A stretch of 39,021 nucleotides of DNA from Nodosilinea sp. LEGE 07088 (GTDB lineage: Bacteria; Cyanobacteriota; Cyanobacteriia; Phormidesmidales; Phormidesmidaceae). The stretch covers positions 1 to 39,021 of the forward strand of contig NZ_JADEWX010000039.1 of the NCBI RefSeq assembly GCF_015207395.1. The letters are read 5' to 3'. The notes under the pieces are model-generated. The model was not told the origin of the DNA, made no database searches, and saw only the letters and a program-made list of their open reading frames with translations. Below are positions 8,773 through 16,911 of this stretch, one piece after another. Every line of letters begins with the position of its first letter. Position 1 is the stretch's first letter. A program made the position numbers and the translations under genes.

Positions 8773-9115
8773 GGAGTTTAGAAGCGGGGATGAATCTTGC
8801 TCGAGCCCTCGATGGTCTGTGGCTAAAGGCTTAGCAGACAAGCCAGCCGTCATCTGTAGAAACTTGGGAAGCCAAGATTAAAGTATCCATAAACTGCTCT
8901 TGATCTGTCAGGGATATTCTCAGCATTGGTGTGATCAGTGCATCTCCGGATTTAGAAGAATTACGGAAGCGATCGCATTGAGACAGATAGATCAGACAGG
9001 GTGCGATCGTCCTTTAGGACAGAGCTTTGAGCATTATCCTTGGCGTTGCTGTGCTGAAATTCTGCTGCCTGGTCAGGTCTTAACGCTTGGTTGAAGTCCC
9101 CCAGAACTAGAACCT
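8773..9115. other. Intergenic region before the EEP-PhoD gene
   Basis: About 340 bases with two HIP1-type sites and no convincing gene. A small open frame at 8900-9094 has poor, Cys/Arg-biased composition. The only regulatory-looking sequence is a weak Pho-box half-site close to the start codon. Confidence 0.4.
9079..9097 (+). promoter_or_regulatory. Weak Pho-box-like site before the EEP-PhoD gene
   Basis: CTTAACGC (9079-9086), three bases, then GTTGAAGT (9090-9097). The first octamer has the full CTTAAC core; the second keeps only part of it. It is only 19 bases from the ATG, close for an activator site, so this is tentative. Confidence 0.3.
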
Positions 9116-12100
9116 ATGGCTATTCGTTTTGCTACCTTCAATGCCTCCCTCAACCGCGCCACCGAAGGGGGGCTGATCACTGACCTATCGACACCAGACA
9201 GTGCTCAAGCCCAGGCGATCGCAGAGATTATCCAACGCACCAGCCCCGATGTCATTTTAGTCAACGAGTTCGACTTTGACGCCGCTGGAGACGCCGCCGC
9301 GCTCTTCCAGGAAAACTACCTGTCGGTATCCCAAAACGGCGTTGACCCAGTTGATTACCCCTACGTCTATGCGGCTCCTTCTAACACAGGTGTGCCCTCT
9401 GGCCTCGACCTCAACAACGACGGCACCGTAGGCGGCCCCGACGACGCCTACGGCTTTGGCTTCTTCCCAGGGCAATTTGCCTTCGTGATTTACTCCAAGT
9501 ACCCCATCGTCGAAGACCAAATCCGCACCTTTCAGGAGTTTCGCTGGGCCGACATGCCCGGCGCGCTGCTGCCCGCCGATCCAGAAGATGCCGACGGTAA
9601 CGGCGACACCGCTAGCTGGTTCACAACCGAAGAGCTGGCCGCGGTGCGCCTGTCCTCTAAAAACCACGTCGATCTACCGATTGAGGTCGGTGGCGAAATC
9701 ATTCACGTGCTGGCCAGCCACCCCACGCCGCCCGTATTTGACGGCCCCGAAGACCGCAATGGTCGCCGCAACTTCGACGAAATCCGCTTCTGGTCTGACT
9801 ACGTTAGCGGTGAAGACTACATCTACGACGACAGCGGTAATTTCGGTGGGTTAACAGCCGGAGCCAAGTTTGTCATCATGGGCGACCAAAACTCTGACCC
9901 CTTCGACGGCGACAGTATTTCGGGGGCAGCGCAGCAGCTCCTCGACAATCCGTTAATCAACACGTCGATAACCCCAAGCAGCGCTGGTGGACCTGATGCG
10001 GCCATCCGCCAGGGAGGTGTGAACGGCAGCCACGTTGGTGACCCCGCCTTTGACACGGCTGATTTTGGCTTCGATCCCGCAGATCCCACCACCGATACTA
10101 CGCCCGGAAACCTGCGCGTAGATTACGTTCTGCCGTCTCAAAACCTAGGCATTACCGAAGCCCAGGTCTTTTGGCAGCCCAGCGACGCTCCGCTTTTCCC
10201 CCTGGCGGAGTTTCCTACCTCGGACCACCGCCTGGTGTATGTGGATGTCGAAGACACCCTGCCCAACGGCGTCGCCAGCGGCGACGTGACCCAGGACTCG
10301 GTGGTGCTCTGGGCTCGCAGCACGGTAGCTGGCGGCGTGACCTTTGAATACTCTACTGAGGCCGATTTCTCGAACCTGGCTGGCAGCGTGACGATTTCCG
10401 TGACCGACGGCATCGTTCCGGTCAAAGTCGAGGTGGATAGTCTGGAGGCGGGCACCGACTACTACTACCGCGTTACCGATGCCGCCGGAACCACCAAGAC
10501 AGGCCAGTTTGAAACGGCGGCGGCGCTGGGTGAGCAAACCGGACTGCGGTTTGGCGTTTCGGGTGACTGGCGCGGCGAGCTATCGCCCTACCCCGCTATC
10601 AGCAACGCCGATAGGCAAGACCTGGCTTTTTTCGTTGAGCATGGCGATACCATCTACGCTGATTTTCCGTCCCCAGCGGTACCCCAGCCCCAGGCCACTA
10701 CCCTGGAAGACTATCGGGCTAAGCACTCGGAGGTCTACAGCGATCGCTTTGGCAGCAACACCTGGGCTGACCTACGGGCTGCCACTGCCATCTACGCCAC
10801 CATTGATGACCACGAAGTCATCAATGATTTCTCTGGCGGTGAATTGACTGGCTCAGATCCGCGCCTGCTGGAGGCTTTTCCCGGCGATGACCCTAACGCC
10901 CTGGTGAACGACAGCAGTCTGTTTGAAAATGGCCTGCAAGCCTTCCAGGAGTACAATCCGATTCGGGACGAGTTCTACGGCGAAACCGGGGACGATCGCA
11001 CCGCCAACGAGCGCAAGCTCTACCGCGCTAGCACCTTCGGCTCCGATGCGGCCACCTTTGTACTTGATACTCGCTCCTTCCGCGACGCGCCGCTGGTAGC
11101 TCCAGATACCACCAACCCCGTCGATATTGGCCGCTTTTTGACCGAGTCGGCCACGCTAGATCGGCCGTTTCTCGGCGCGCCCCAGCTGGAAGATCTAAAG
11201 GCCGACCTGCTCTTGGCTCAGGACAACGGCATCACCTGGAAGTTTGTCATGGTGCCCGAGCCGATTCAGGAGCTGGGCATTTACAACGTCGATGCCTTTG
11301 AGGGCTATGCCCGAGAGCGCACCGAAATCCTCAAGTTCATCGAAGAAAACGGCATCGACAACGTCGTATTTATCGCCGCCGATATCCACGGCACCTTCGT
11401 CAACAACCTTACCTATACTGAGGAAGTGGGTGGCCCCCGCATCGCTACCGACGTGTGGGAAATCACCACCGGCTCCGTCGCCTTTGACGCCCCCTTTGGC
11501 CCCACCGTGATTGATGTCGCCACAGCGACCGGGCTGCTGGCCCCTGAGCAGAGGGCGGTTTACGATTCGCTGCCGATCGCACCGGATACCGACGACGTTC
11601 TCAACGATAAAGACGACTTCCTCAAGTTTGCCTTCGAGAGTCTCGCGATCGGTCCCGGCGGCTACGACCCCATTGGCTTGAACACGAACCTGACCGCAGA
11701 TCAGGGAGTGATCGGCTCCTTTGACATCGAGGCCAATCTGCTTCAGGGCGATTACGTGGCGGCCCACACCTACGGCTGGACTCAGTTTGACATTGACTCC
11801 GAAACCCAGGCCCTCACCGTCACCACCTACGGCATTGAGCCCTACACCGAGGTCGAGCTACTGGCCGACCCTGAGGCGATTTTGGGCCGAACACCTGCGA
11901 TCGTCAGCCAGTTTGAGGTATTGCCAACCGAGGTGGCCCCTGCCCCCAGGGCAGAGCTAATTGACCTCACCGGCCTAGATAGCAATGTTGCAGTTAATGT
12001 CACGGTGACCCGCGAGGCCAGGTTCAACAACGTGCTCAAGTTCTACCAGACCGATGCCCAGGGCAGTGTGGATGGCCTGATGGTGGGTGATAACGGTTAC

Positions 12101-12361
12101 GACGCAGCGGTATTGGCCAATCTGGTCGAAGCTGAGTTGGCTGTCAAAAACGGAGCTTCTGCCGATCGCACCCTGACGCTGGCTGGCGGGGCATACTACG
12201 CGCCAGTGCTCCTGATCGATGGTGACATCGACAATCTGGCGACCCTTGGTCAATCGCGCATTCAGCGCAGTAATAATGTCTGGAGTTTTGAAGACCTAAC
12301 CGACAACGACTTCAACGATTTAATTGTTACGATTAATTCGGTTGAGTCTGGGGTCGCCTAA
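9116..12361 (+). CDS. Endonuclease/exonuclease/phosphatase + PhoD phosphatase + DUF4114 fusion
   Basis: 1081 aa in three modules. Residues 1-378 are an endonuclease/exonuclease/phosphatase (EEP) domain: FATFNASLNR with the strand-1 Asn, DVILVNEFDFD with the metal Glu, MGDQNSDPFDG, and the terminal SDHRLVYVD catalytic Asp-His. Residues about 380-930 are a PhoD-like alkaline phosphatase with its N-terminal beta domain (GVASGDVTQDSVVLWAR). Catalytic landmarks are FGVSGDWRG, HGDTIYADFP, IDDHEVINDFSGG and IAADIHGTF. Residues about 946-1075 are DUF4114, about two-thirds identical by eye to the end of the upstream giant phosphatase. An EF-hand-like loop DLNNDGTVGGPDD lies near residue 105. There is no N-terminal signal peptide, unlike classical PhoD with its Tat leader. 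PhoD enzymes cleave phosphomonoesters and diesters; the EEP domain could be a nuclease or a lipid/sugar phosphatase. A terminator follows. Confidence 0.88.
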   Translation: MAIRFATFNASLNRATEGGLITDLSTPDSAQAQAIAEIIQRTSPDVILVNEFDFDAAGDAAALFQENYLSVSQNGVDPVDYPYVYAAPSNTGVPSGLDLNNDGTVGGPDDAYGFGFFPGQFAFVIYSKYPIVEDQIRTFQEFRWADMPGALLPADPEDADGNGDTASWFTTEELAAVRLSSKNHVDLPIEVGGEIIHVLASHPTPPVFDGPEDRNGRRNFDEIRFWSDYVSGEDYIYDDSGNFGGLTAGAKFVIMGDQNSDPFDGDSISGAAQQLLDNPLINTSITPSSAGGPDAAIRQGGVNGSHVGDPAFDTADFGFDPADPTTDTTPGNLRVDYVLPSQNLGITEAQVFWQPSDAPLFPLAEFPTSDHRLVYVDVEDTLPNGVASGDVTQDSVVLWARSTVAGGVTFEYSTEADFSNLAGSVTISVTDGIVPVKVEVDSLEAGTDYYYRVTDAAGTTKTGQFETAAALGEQTGLRFGVSGDWRGELSPYPAISNADRQDLAFFVEHGDTIYADFPSPAVPQPQATTLEDYRAKHSEVYSDRFGSNTWADLRAATAIYATIDDHEVINDFSGGELTGSDPRLLEAFPGDDPNALVNDSSLFENGLQAFQEYNPIRDEFYGETGDDRTANERKLYRASTFGSDAATFVLDTRSFRDAPLVAPDTTNPVDIGRFLTESATLDRPFLGAPQLEDLKADLLLAQDNGITWKFVMVPEPIQELGIYNVDAFEGYARERTEILKFIEENGIDNVVFIAADIHGTFVNNLTYTEEVGGPRIATDVWEITTGSVAFDAPFGPTVIDVATATGLLAPEQRAVYDSLPIAPDTDDVLNDKDDFLKFAFESLAIGPGGYDPIGLNTNLTADQGVIGSFDIEANLLQGDYVAAHTYGWTQFDIDSETQALTVTTYGIEPYTEVELLADPEAILGRTPAIVSQFEVLPTEVAPAPRAELIDLTGLDSNVAVNVTVTREARFNNVLKFYQTDAQGSVDGLMVGDNGYDAAVLANLVEAELAVKNGASADRTLTLAGGAYYAPVLLIDGDIDNLATLGQSRIQRSNNVWSFEDLTDNDFNDLIVTINSVESGVA

Positions 12362-12384
12362 ACTATCTAACCGTTCATTTATCT

Positions 12385-12420
12385 AGCCCTTGTCTGCACA
12401 ATGAGGACGAGGGCTTTTTT
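12385..12420 (+). terminator. Rho-independent terminator after the EEP-PhoD gene
   Basis: Stem AGCCCTTGTC / GACGAGGGCT with one mismatch and an 11-base loop, followed by a seven-T run at 12414-12420. Confidence 0.88.
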
Positions 12421-12783
12421 AAACCCCTTAGCGCACCGTTGTGTCGAGTCTCGGCGCACGGGATTAATGTTGTTTAGGGTCGGGAAAAACAGCAGGCGGT
12501 GCTGGCAGATTCAAGGGGGCCGCTGGCCGCCAATAAATTACTCTATAAGGTTGGTAAGATTGGGAAAAATAGCTACGTAAGGCTAGTTAAGCATCGTGTA
12601 ATAGACTCGGGGTTGATTTCAGTATAGGTTGACGCTGAACGACCTGCGGCCAGCTTTATACCTATGTTCCCCGTGCGGGGAACATTTTGGTGATTGCCCT
12701 GAGGGAATGAAAACAGTTGACCTAAGGGTGTTTGGGGTTCCGGTTACGCGTCCCTGTTATCGTTTTACAGCCAACTTTTCGCT
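12421..12783. other. Intergenic leader of the diguanylate cyclase gene
   Basis: About 360 bases without a convincing gene. It contains a strong hairpin at 12664-12685 (listed separately). I see no GEMM-type c-di-GMP riboswitch core. Confidence 0.4.
12664..12688 (+). terminator. Perfect 9-bp hairpin with T run upstream of the diguanylate cyclase gene
   Basis: ATGTTCCCC and GGGGAACAT form a perfect stem around a GTGC loop, followed by TTTT. It has the form of an intrinsic terminator or leader attenuator and lies about 100 bases before the gene start. The stem also resembles the core of type I-E CRISPR repeats, but it occurs only once. Confidence 0.5.
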
Positions 12784-15700
12784 GTGTCTTCAAATCTTGA
12801 GAGATCACCCGTGCACCTAGGTTCCTTACCATCCTCTGGTCTGGAGAATGCAGTGCCGCTAGATTCCCAGGGTTCAAGCTTGTTTAATCTGGCTCTAGAC
12901 GCCATGGTGATTGCCGACGATCGGGGCCAGTACGTTGAGGCTAACCCTGCCGCTTGCCGACTGCTAAACCTTACCCGCGATCAGATTCTAGGCCGTACCA
13001 TCACTGATTTCTGTGTACGGCCTCCTGATCTGGACGTTGGTCTGGCCCAGCACCAGCTGCAAGGCGAAATGACCCTGAGAGGGGGCCATGGAGAAGCCCG
13101 GGTCGTTGAATATGTCACTACGCCCGATTTTTGTCCTCACTTTCATCTGTCGATTTGGCGGGATGTCACCCAATTTAGGCAGGCGCATGACCAGCTACAG
13201 GAAAACCATACCCGATTGCAGCCGCTGGCCCAGCCCCAACTCGATCCGACCCCGTCAATGTTGGACAGCATGCTCGACAATATTGACGGGGTCGTGTGGT
13301 CTGTAGAGTTGCCCACGATGGCAATTCAGTATGTCAATGCTGCGGTAGAGGGTCTCTCTGGCTATCGGGCCGAGGCTTTTCTCGATTCACCTGAACTGTG
13401 GCGGAGCCTGATCTACCCTGCCGATCGCCCCAAGATAGAACAAGGGTGGAGACAGGTGGGCTCCCATGCGCAGTTTGCGATCGAGTACCGCATCATTCGG
13501 CTCGATGGGGAGCTGCGCTGGGTGTGCGATCGCTCGCGGGTAATTTACAACTCCGAGGGAGCCCCGGTGCGGCTCTATACGGTCACCATTGACATCACCG
13601 AGCAAAAGCAAACCGAGGAAGCCCTGCGGCTGAGTGAAAGTCGGCTGCGGGCAATTTTTCACCAGGCGGCGCTGGGGATTAACCAGGCAGCGTTAGATGG
13701 CCGCTTTTTGCAGGCAAACCAGGCCTACTGCGCCATGCTGGGCTATAGCGAAGCCGAGCTCTTGCAGCTTCGGTACCAAGATGTTGCCCATCCTGACGAA
13801 TGCCAAGCGACCGAAGCCGCCATCGCCAAACTCTATGCCCAGGAAGCGACATCGGTCAGTTTAGAAAAACGCTATATCCACAAAGATGGCCGCGTGATCT
13901 GGACCAACATAGTGTTGTCGATTTTGTGGGATGCCGATGGCCAGGCCGTTTCAGATATTGCCATTGTGCAAGACATCAGCGATCGCAAGCGTACCGAGCA
14001 GGCCCTGGCCGAAGAGCGGAGCCTGTTCATCAACGGCCCGACCATAGTTGTCCGCTGGGGAGCCTCGGCTGGCTGGCCCATTGAGTATATTTCGCCCAAC
14101 GTGCAGACCGAACTGGGGTATGTTCCCAAGACCTTGATAGAGGAACAAGTCGCCTTTGCCGACCTGATGCACCCTGACGATGTGGAGCGCGTTCAGGCTG
14201 AGATAGCCGCTGCCACCGCAGCGCAAGCCCCCTGTTTTGCCCGGCAATATCGACTGCGCCACGCCAACGGCGAGTACGGCTGGATCGATAGCTTTACGCG
14301 GGTGATCTATGGGCCAGATGGCGCCGTCAGCCAGTTTTTGGGCTATATCCAAGACGTGACTGAGCGCAAGCGCACAGAACTCGCTCTACAAGAGAGCGAG
14401 GCCACCAAGCAGGCCATGCTGGAGGCTATTCCTGACCTGTTGATTCGCATCAACCGGCAGGGCCTCTATTGCGACTTTATCTCTGGTGGAGAGATTACCC
14501 TCTACCCACACAATACCGATGCTGAGATTCACTTTCCTCGGTCAATCTACGACATGCTGCCACAGGACTTGGCCGATCAGCGAGTGCACGTTACCCATCG
14601 GGCCCTAGATACTGGCGAGCGGCAGATCTACGAAAATCAGCTGGTTATTAATGGGGAGATTCACTACGAAGAGGCTCGTATTGTGCCGATCAACCCCCAT
14701 GAAGCCCTGATCATGGTGCGGGATATCACCGACCGGGTCGCAGCGCAGCTGGCGCTACAGGAAAGTCAGCGGCGCTTTGAGGCCATCTTTAACCAGATGT
14801 ATCAGTTTATGGGTCTGCTGACCCCCGATGGCATCCTGCTCGAAGCCAACCAAACGGCGCTGAACTTTGCTGGGTTGGAGCGCTCAGACGTAGTCGGTCG
14901 CCCTTTCTGGGAGACCAGCTGGTGGCAGATCTCTGAGGCTATTCAGGTGCAGCTCAAGCAGGCGATCGCCGCTGCCGCCCAGGGCGAGTTTATTCGCTAC
15001 GAAGTCATGTGGCAGGGGGCCAACCGGCAGGTGATCACCATCGACTTTTCGCTGCGGCCTATTTTTGATGAGCATGGTCAGGTGGTGCTGCTGATTCCAG
15101 AGGGGAGAGACATCACCACCCGCAAGCAAACGGAGGAGGAACTGCGGCGCACTAAATCGATTTTAGAGCAGACCAATAGCGTTGCTCGGGTCGGTGGTTG
15201 GGAGCTGGATCTACAGCAGAGTAACTTGCACTGGACGCCGGTTACGCGAGCAATCCATGAAGTAGAGGCCGATTTTGAGCCTACCCTGGCCACCGCCCTT
15301 GACTTTTATCCGGAGGGGGCCAACCGCGATCGCATCATTGCCGCAGTCACTCAAGCCCGTCAGACTGGGCAACCCTGGGATGAAAAACTGAAAATTATTA
15401 CCGCTAAGGGCAATTTTCGCTGGGTGAGGGTGCTAGGGCAGGCAGAGTTTAGGCAGGGGAACTGCGTGCGCCTGTTTGGAGCCTTTCAAGATATCGATGC
15501 CCAAATGCAAACAGAGCTACAGCTGCAAGCGTTGACCCAGCAGCTCCAGCAGGCGAATGGAGAACTGAACCGCATTGCCACTACCGATGCCCTCACCCAA
15601 CTGGCCAACCGTCGCCATTTTGACCAGCTGTTGGCCCAAGAGTGGGCTAGAGCAGCACGCAACAAGACCCCCCTGGCGCTGATTATGTGCGACGTCGATC

Positions 15701-16104
15701 ATTTCAAACTCTACAACGATCACTACGGGCATCCAGCCGGAGATCGATGCTTGCAACAGGTAGCTCTGCTACTCCAGGACCACATCCAGCGCCCTGGCGA
15801 TGTGCTGGCTCGCTACGGCGGCGAAGAGTTTGTGGTGCTGTTGCCCAAAACGGCGCTCACGGGGGCGATCGCCGTAGCCGCCAGAATTAAAGCCAGCTTT
15901 GCCAAGGCTCAGTTACCCCATGGTTTTTCGCCCGTGGCCAACCACATTACCGTCAGTTGTGGAGTGGCCTCCTGTATACCGCCGGGGCAAAACTTAGCCA
16001 GCGAGCTGCTGGCCGCTGCCGATGCTGCCTTGTACCAGGCCAAATTAGCCGGTCGCAACCGATACAACATCGGCACCATGAATCCAGCTGATAATCTAGA
16101 CTGA
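12784..16104 (+). CDS. Diguanylate cyclase with seven PAS-like domains
   Basis: 1106 aa, soluble. PAS-like units begin near residues 28, 159, 284, 410, 538, 660 and 791, joined by the usual PAC ends (DITEQKQTEEAL, DISDRKRTEQAL, DVTERKRTELAL, DITDRVAAQLAL, DITTRKQTEEEL). A C-terminal GGDEF domain (residues about 935-1095) has the active-site loop RYGGEEFVVLLP, so it should be catalytic and make c-di-GMP from two GTP. RPGD lies exactly five residues before GGEEF and fits the RxxD inhibitory I-site, implying product feedback. No EAL or HD-GYP domain is present and no transmembrane segment is visible. The gene appears to start with GTG at 12784; a second GTG at 12811 is possible. No cysteine arrangement typical of bilin-binding GAF domains is seen, so the sensed signals are unknown. 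Confidence 0.93.
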   Translation: MSSNLERSPVHLGSLPSSGLENAVPLDSQGSSLFNLALDAMVIADDRGQYVEANPAACRLLNLTRDQILGRTITDFCVRPPDLDVGLAQHQLQGEMTLRGGHGEARVVEYVTTPDFCPHFHLSIWRDVTQFRQAHDQLQENHTRLQPLAQPQLDPTPSMLDSMLDNIDGVVWSVELPTMAIQYVNAAVEGLSGYRAEAFLDSPELWRSLIYPADRPKIEQGWRQVGSHAQFAIEYRIIRLDGELRWVCDRSRVIYNSEGAPVRLYTVTIDITEQKQTEEALRLSESRLRAIFHQAALGINQAALDGRFLQANQAYCAMLGYSEAELLQLRYQDVAHPDECQATEAAIAKLYAQEATSVSLEKRYIHKDGRVIWTNIVLSILWDADGQAVSDIAIVQDISDRKRTEQALAEERSLFINGPTIVVRWGASAGWPIEYISPNVQTELGYVPKTLIEEQVAFADLMHPDDVERVQAEIAAATAAQAPCFARQYRLRHANGEYGWIDSFTRVIYGPDGAVSQFLGYIQDVTERKRTELALQESEATKQAMLEAIPDLLIRINRQGLYCDFISGGEITLYPHNTDAEIHFPRSIYDMLPQDLADQRVHVTHRALDTGERQIYENQLVINGEIHYEEARIVPINPHEALIMVRDITDRVAAQLALQESQRRFEAIFNQMYQFMGLLTPDGILLEANQTALNFAGLERSDVVGRPFWETSWWQISEAIQVQLKQAIAAAAQGEFIRYEVMWQGANRQVITIDFSLRPIFDEHGQVVLLIPEGRDITTRKQTEEELRRTKSILEQTNSVARVGGWELDLQQSNLHWTPVTRAIHEVEADFEPTLATALDFYPEGANRDRIIAAVTQARQTGQPWDEKLKIITAKGNFRWVRVLGQAEFRQGNCVRLFGAFQDIDAQMQTELQLQALTQQLQQANGELNRIATTDALTQLANRRHFDQLLAQEWARAARNKTPLALIMCDVDHFKLYNDHYGHPAGDRCLQQVALLLQDHIQRPGDVLARYGGEEFVVLLPKTALTGAIAVAARIKASFAKAQLPHGFSPVANHITVSCGVASCIPPGQNLASELLAAADAALYQAKLAGRNRYNIGTMNPADNLD

Positions 16105-16213
16105 TCCAGCCAAAGACACCTAAGACTATTCTTTCACTGGCCGTTGCAACCCAGTCTGGCTGAGCAAAGCTAAAGCTACCTCTTCAGCCCCCTCGCGCCC
16201 TCGCCAAGGGCCT

Positions 16214-16705
16214 TTAGGGACAATAGAGCGTATCGCGCGTATCGCGGCCCGTTACTGGATTGGTGCCAGTGGCCACGCTGCACAGCATTTTGTTGACTTT
16301 GGGGTCGAGCAGCACGTCGGTAAAATCGGCTCCGTCGATGATGACTTCGCGAAAATCAGTACCGAAGGCGTAGGCCCCTTCGAGAATAGCGTTAGTGAGG
16401 TTGGCCTGGTAGAAGCGCGCCCCGTCTAGGGTGGCCCCGGTCATATCGGCCCCTTCCATATTGGCGCGGGCCAGGGTGGTGTCAAACAGGCGCACCCCGC
16501 GCAGGTTGGTATGGCTCATGTCGGCGTCGGCCATGTCGGCACGGGTGTAGTCATTGCCGCGCAGGTCTTGGTTAGACCAGTCGCTCATTCTCAGGTTTTG
16601 GCGATCGTAGCTGGTGGCCTGGGCAGAGCTCACCCAGCCCAGGCAGAGGGTGACTGCAACCAGCACAGCAATAACAAACTGACCCAGACGAGAATGGCTA
16701 ACCAT
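16214..16705 (-). CDS. Exported pentapeptide-repeat protein
   Basis: 163 aa. A clear signal peptide (basic start, then VIAVLVAVTLCLGWVSSAQA) ends at an AQA cleavage site near residue 30. The mature protein is a run of A(D/N)LXX-type pentapeptides: DLRGN, DMADADMSHTNL, ANMEGADMTGATLDGARF, ANLTNAILEGAYAF, which should form a right-handed quadrilateral beta helix. It ends with MLCSVATGTNPVTG...TLYC, a two-cysteine tail that could form a disulfide. This matches small cyanobacterial and chloroplast lumenal pentapeptide proteins, so location in the thylakoid lumen or periplasm is inferred. The molecular role of that family is unsettled. It converges with the diguanylate cyclase gene and diverges from the hydrolase gene. 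Confidence 0.88.
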   Translation of the reverse strand: MVSHSRLGQFVIAVLVAVTLCLGWVSSAQATSYDRQNLRMSDWSNQDLRGNDYTRADMADADMSHTNLRGVRLFDTTLARANMEGADMTGATLDGARFYQANLTNAILEGAYAFGTDFREVIIDGADFTDVLLDPKVNKMLCSVATGTNPVTGRDTRDTLYCP

Positions 16706-16911
16706 AGCTCCTAAACTTGCTTACTGCCTACATGTTTGAGTCTACAGGTTGACCTGGGCCAAACCAAAATCTAGTCGGGCCAGTCGCTACTAAATTCTGG
16801 AATCGGCTGATTAATGCTGTAGTTATGGATGTCTGTCTTGCCTTGCTGAGCCGCCTAGAGCAGGCATCTCAGGTTGAACCCATTTGCCCCCAGGGTTGAG
16901 GAGTATTCGCT

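Noticed and set aside
8900..9094. 64-codon open frame between the two phosphatase genes
   Set aside because: Cys/Arg-biased, no family resemblance, no ribosome site; it sits in promoter DNA.
11195..11767. Long minus-strand open frame (190 codons) inside the EEP-PhoD gene
   Set aside because: It is the antisense shadow of a G+C-rich conserved gene; the plus-strand frame carries all PhoD motifs.
12664..12685. CRISPR-repeat-like hairpin (GTTCCCC...GGGGAAC)
   Set aside because: Only one copy, no regularly spaced repeats and no cas genes in the window.
12421..12783. Possible c-di-GMP (GEMM) riboswitch before the GGDEF gene
   Set aside because: I could not find the conserved GEMM core or tetraloop receptor arrangement; only a simple hairpin is present.
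12629..12820. 63-codon open frame spanning the hairpin before the cyclase gene
   Set aside because: It contains the terminator-like hairpin and overlaps the cyclase start in another frame; composition is poor.
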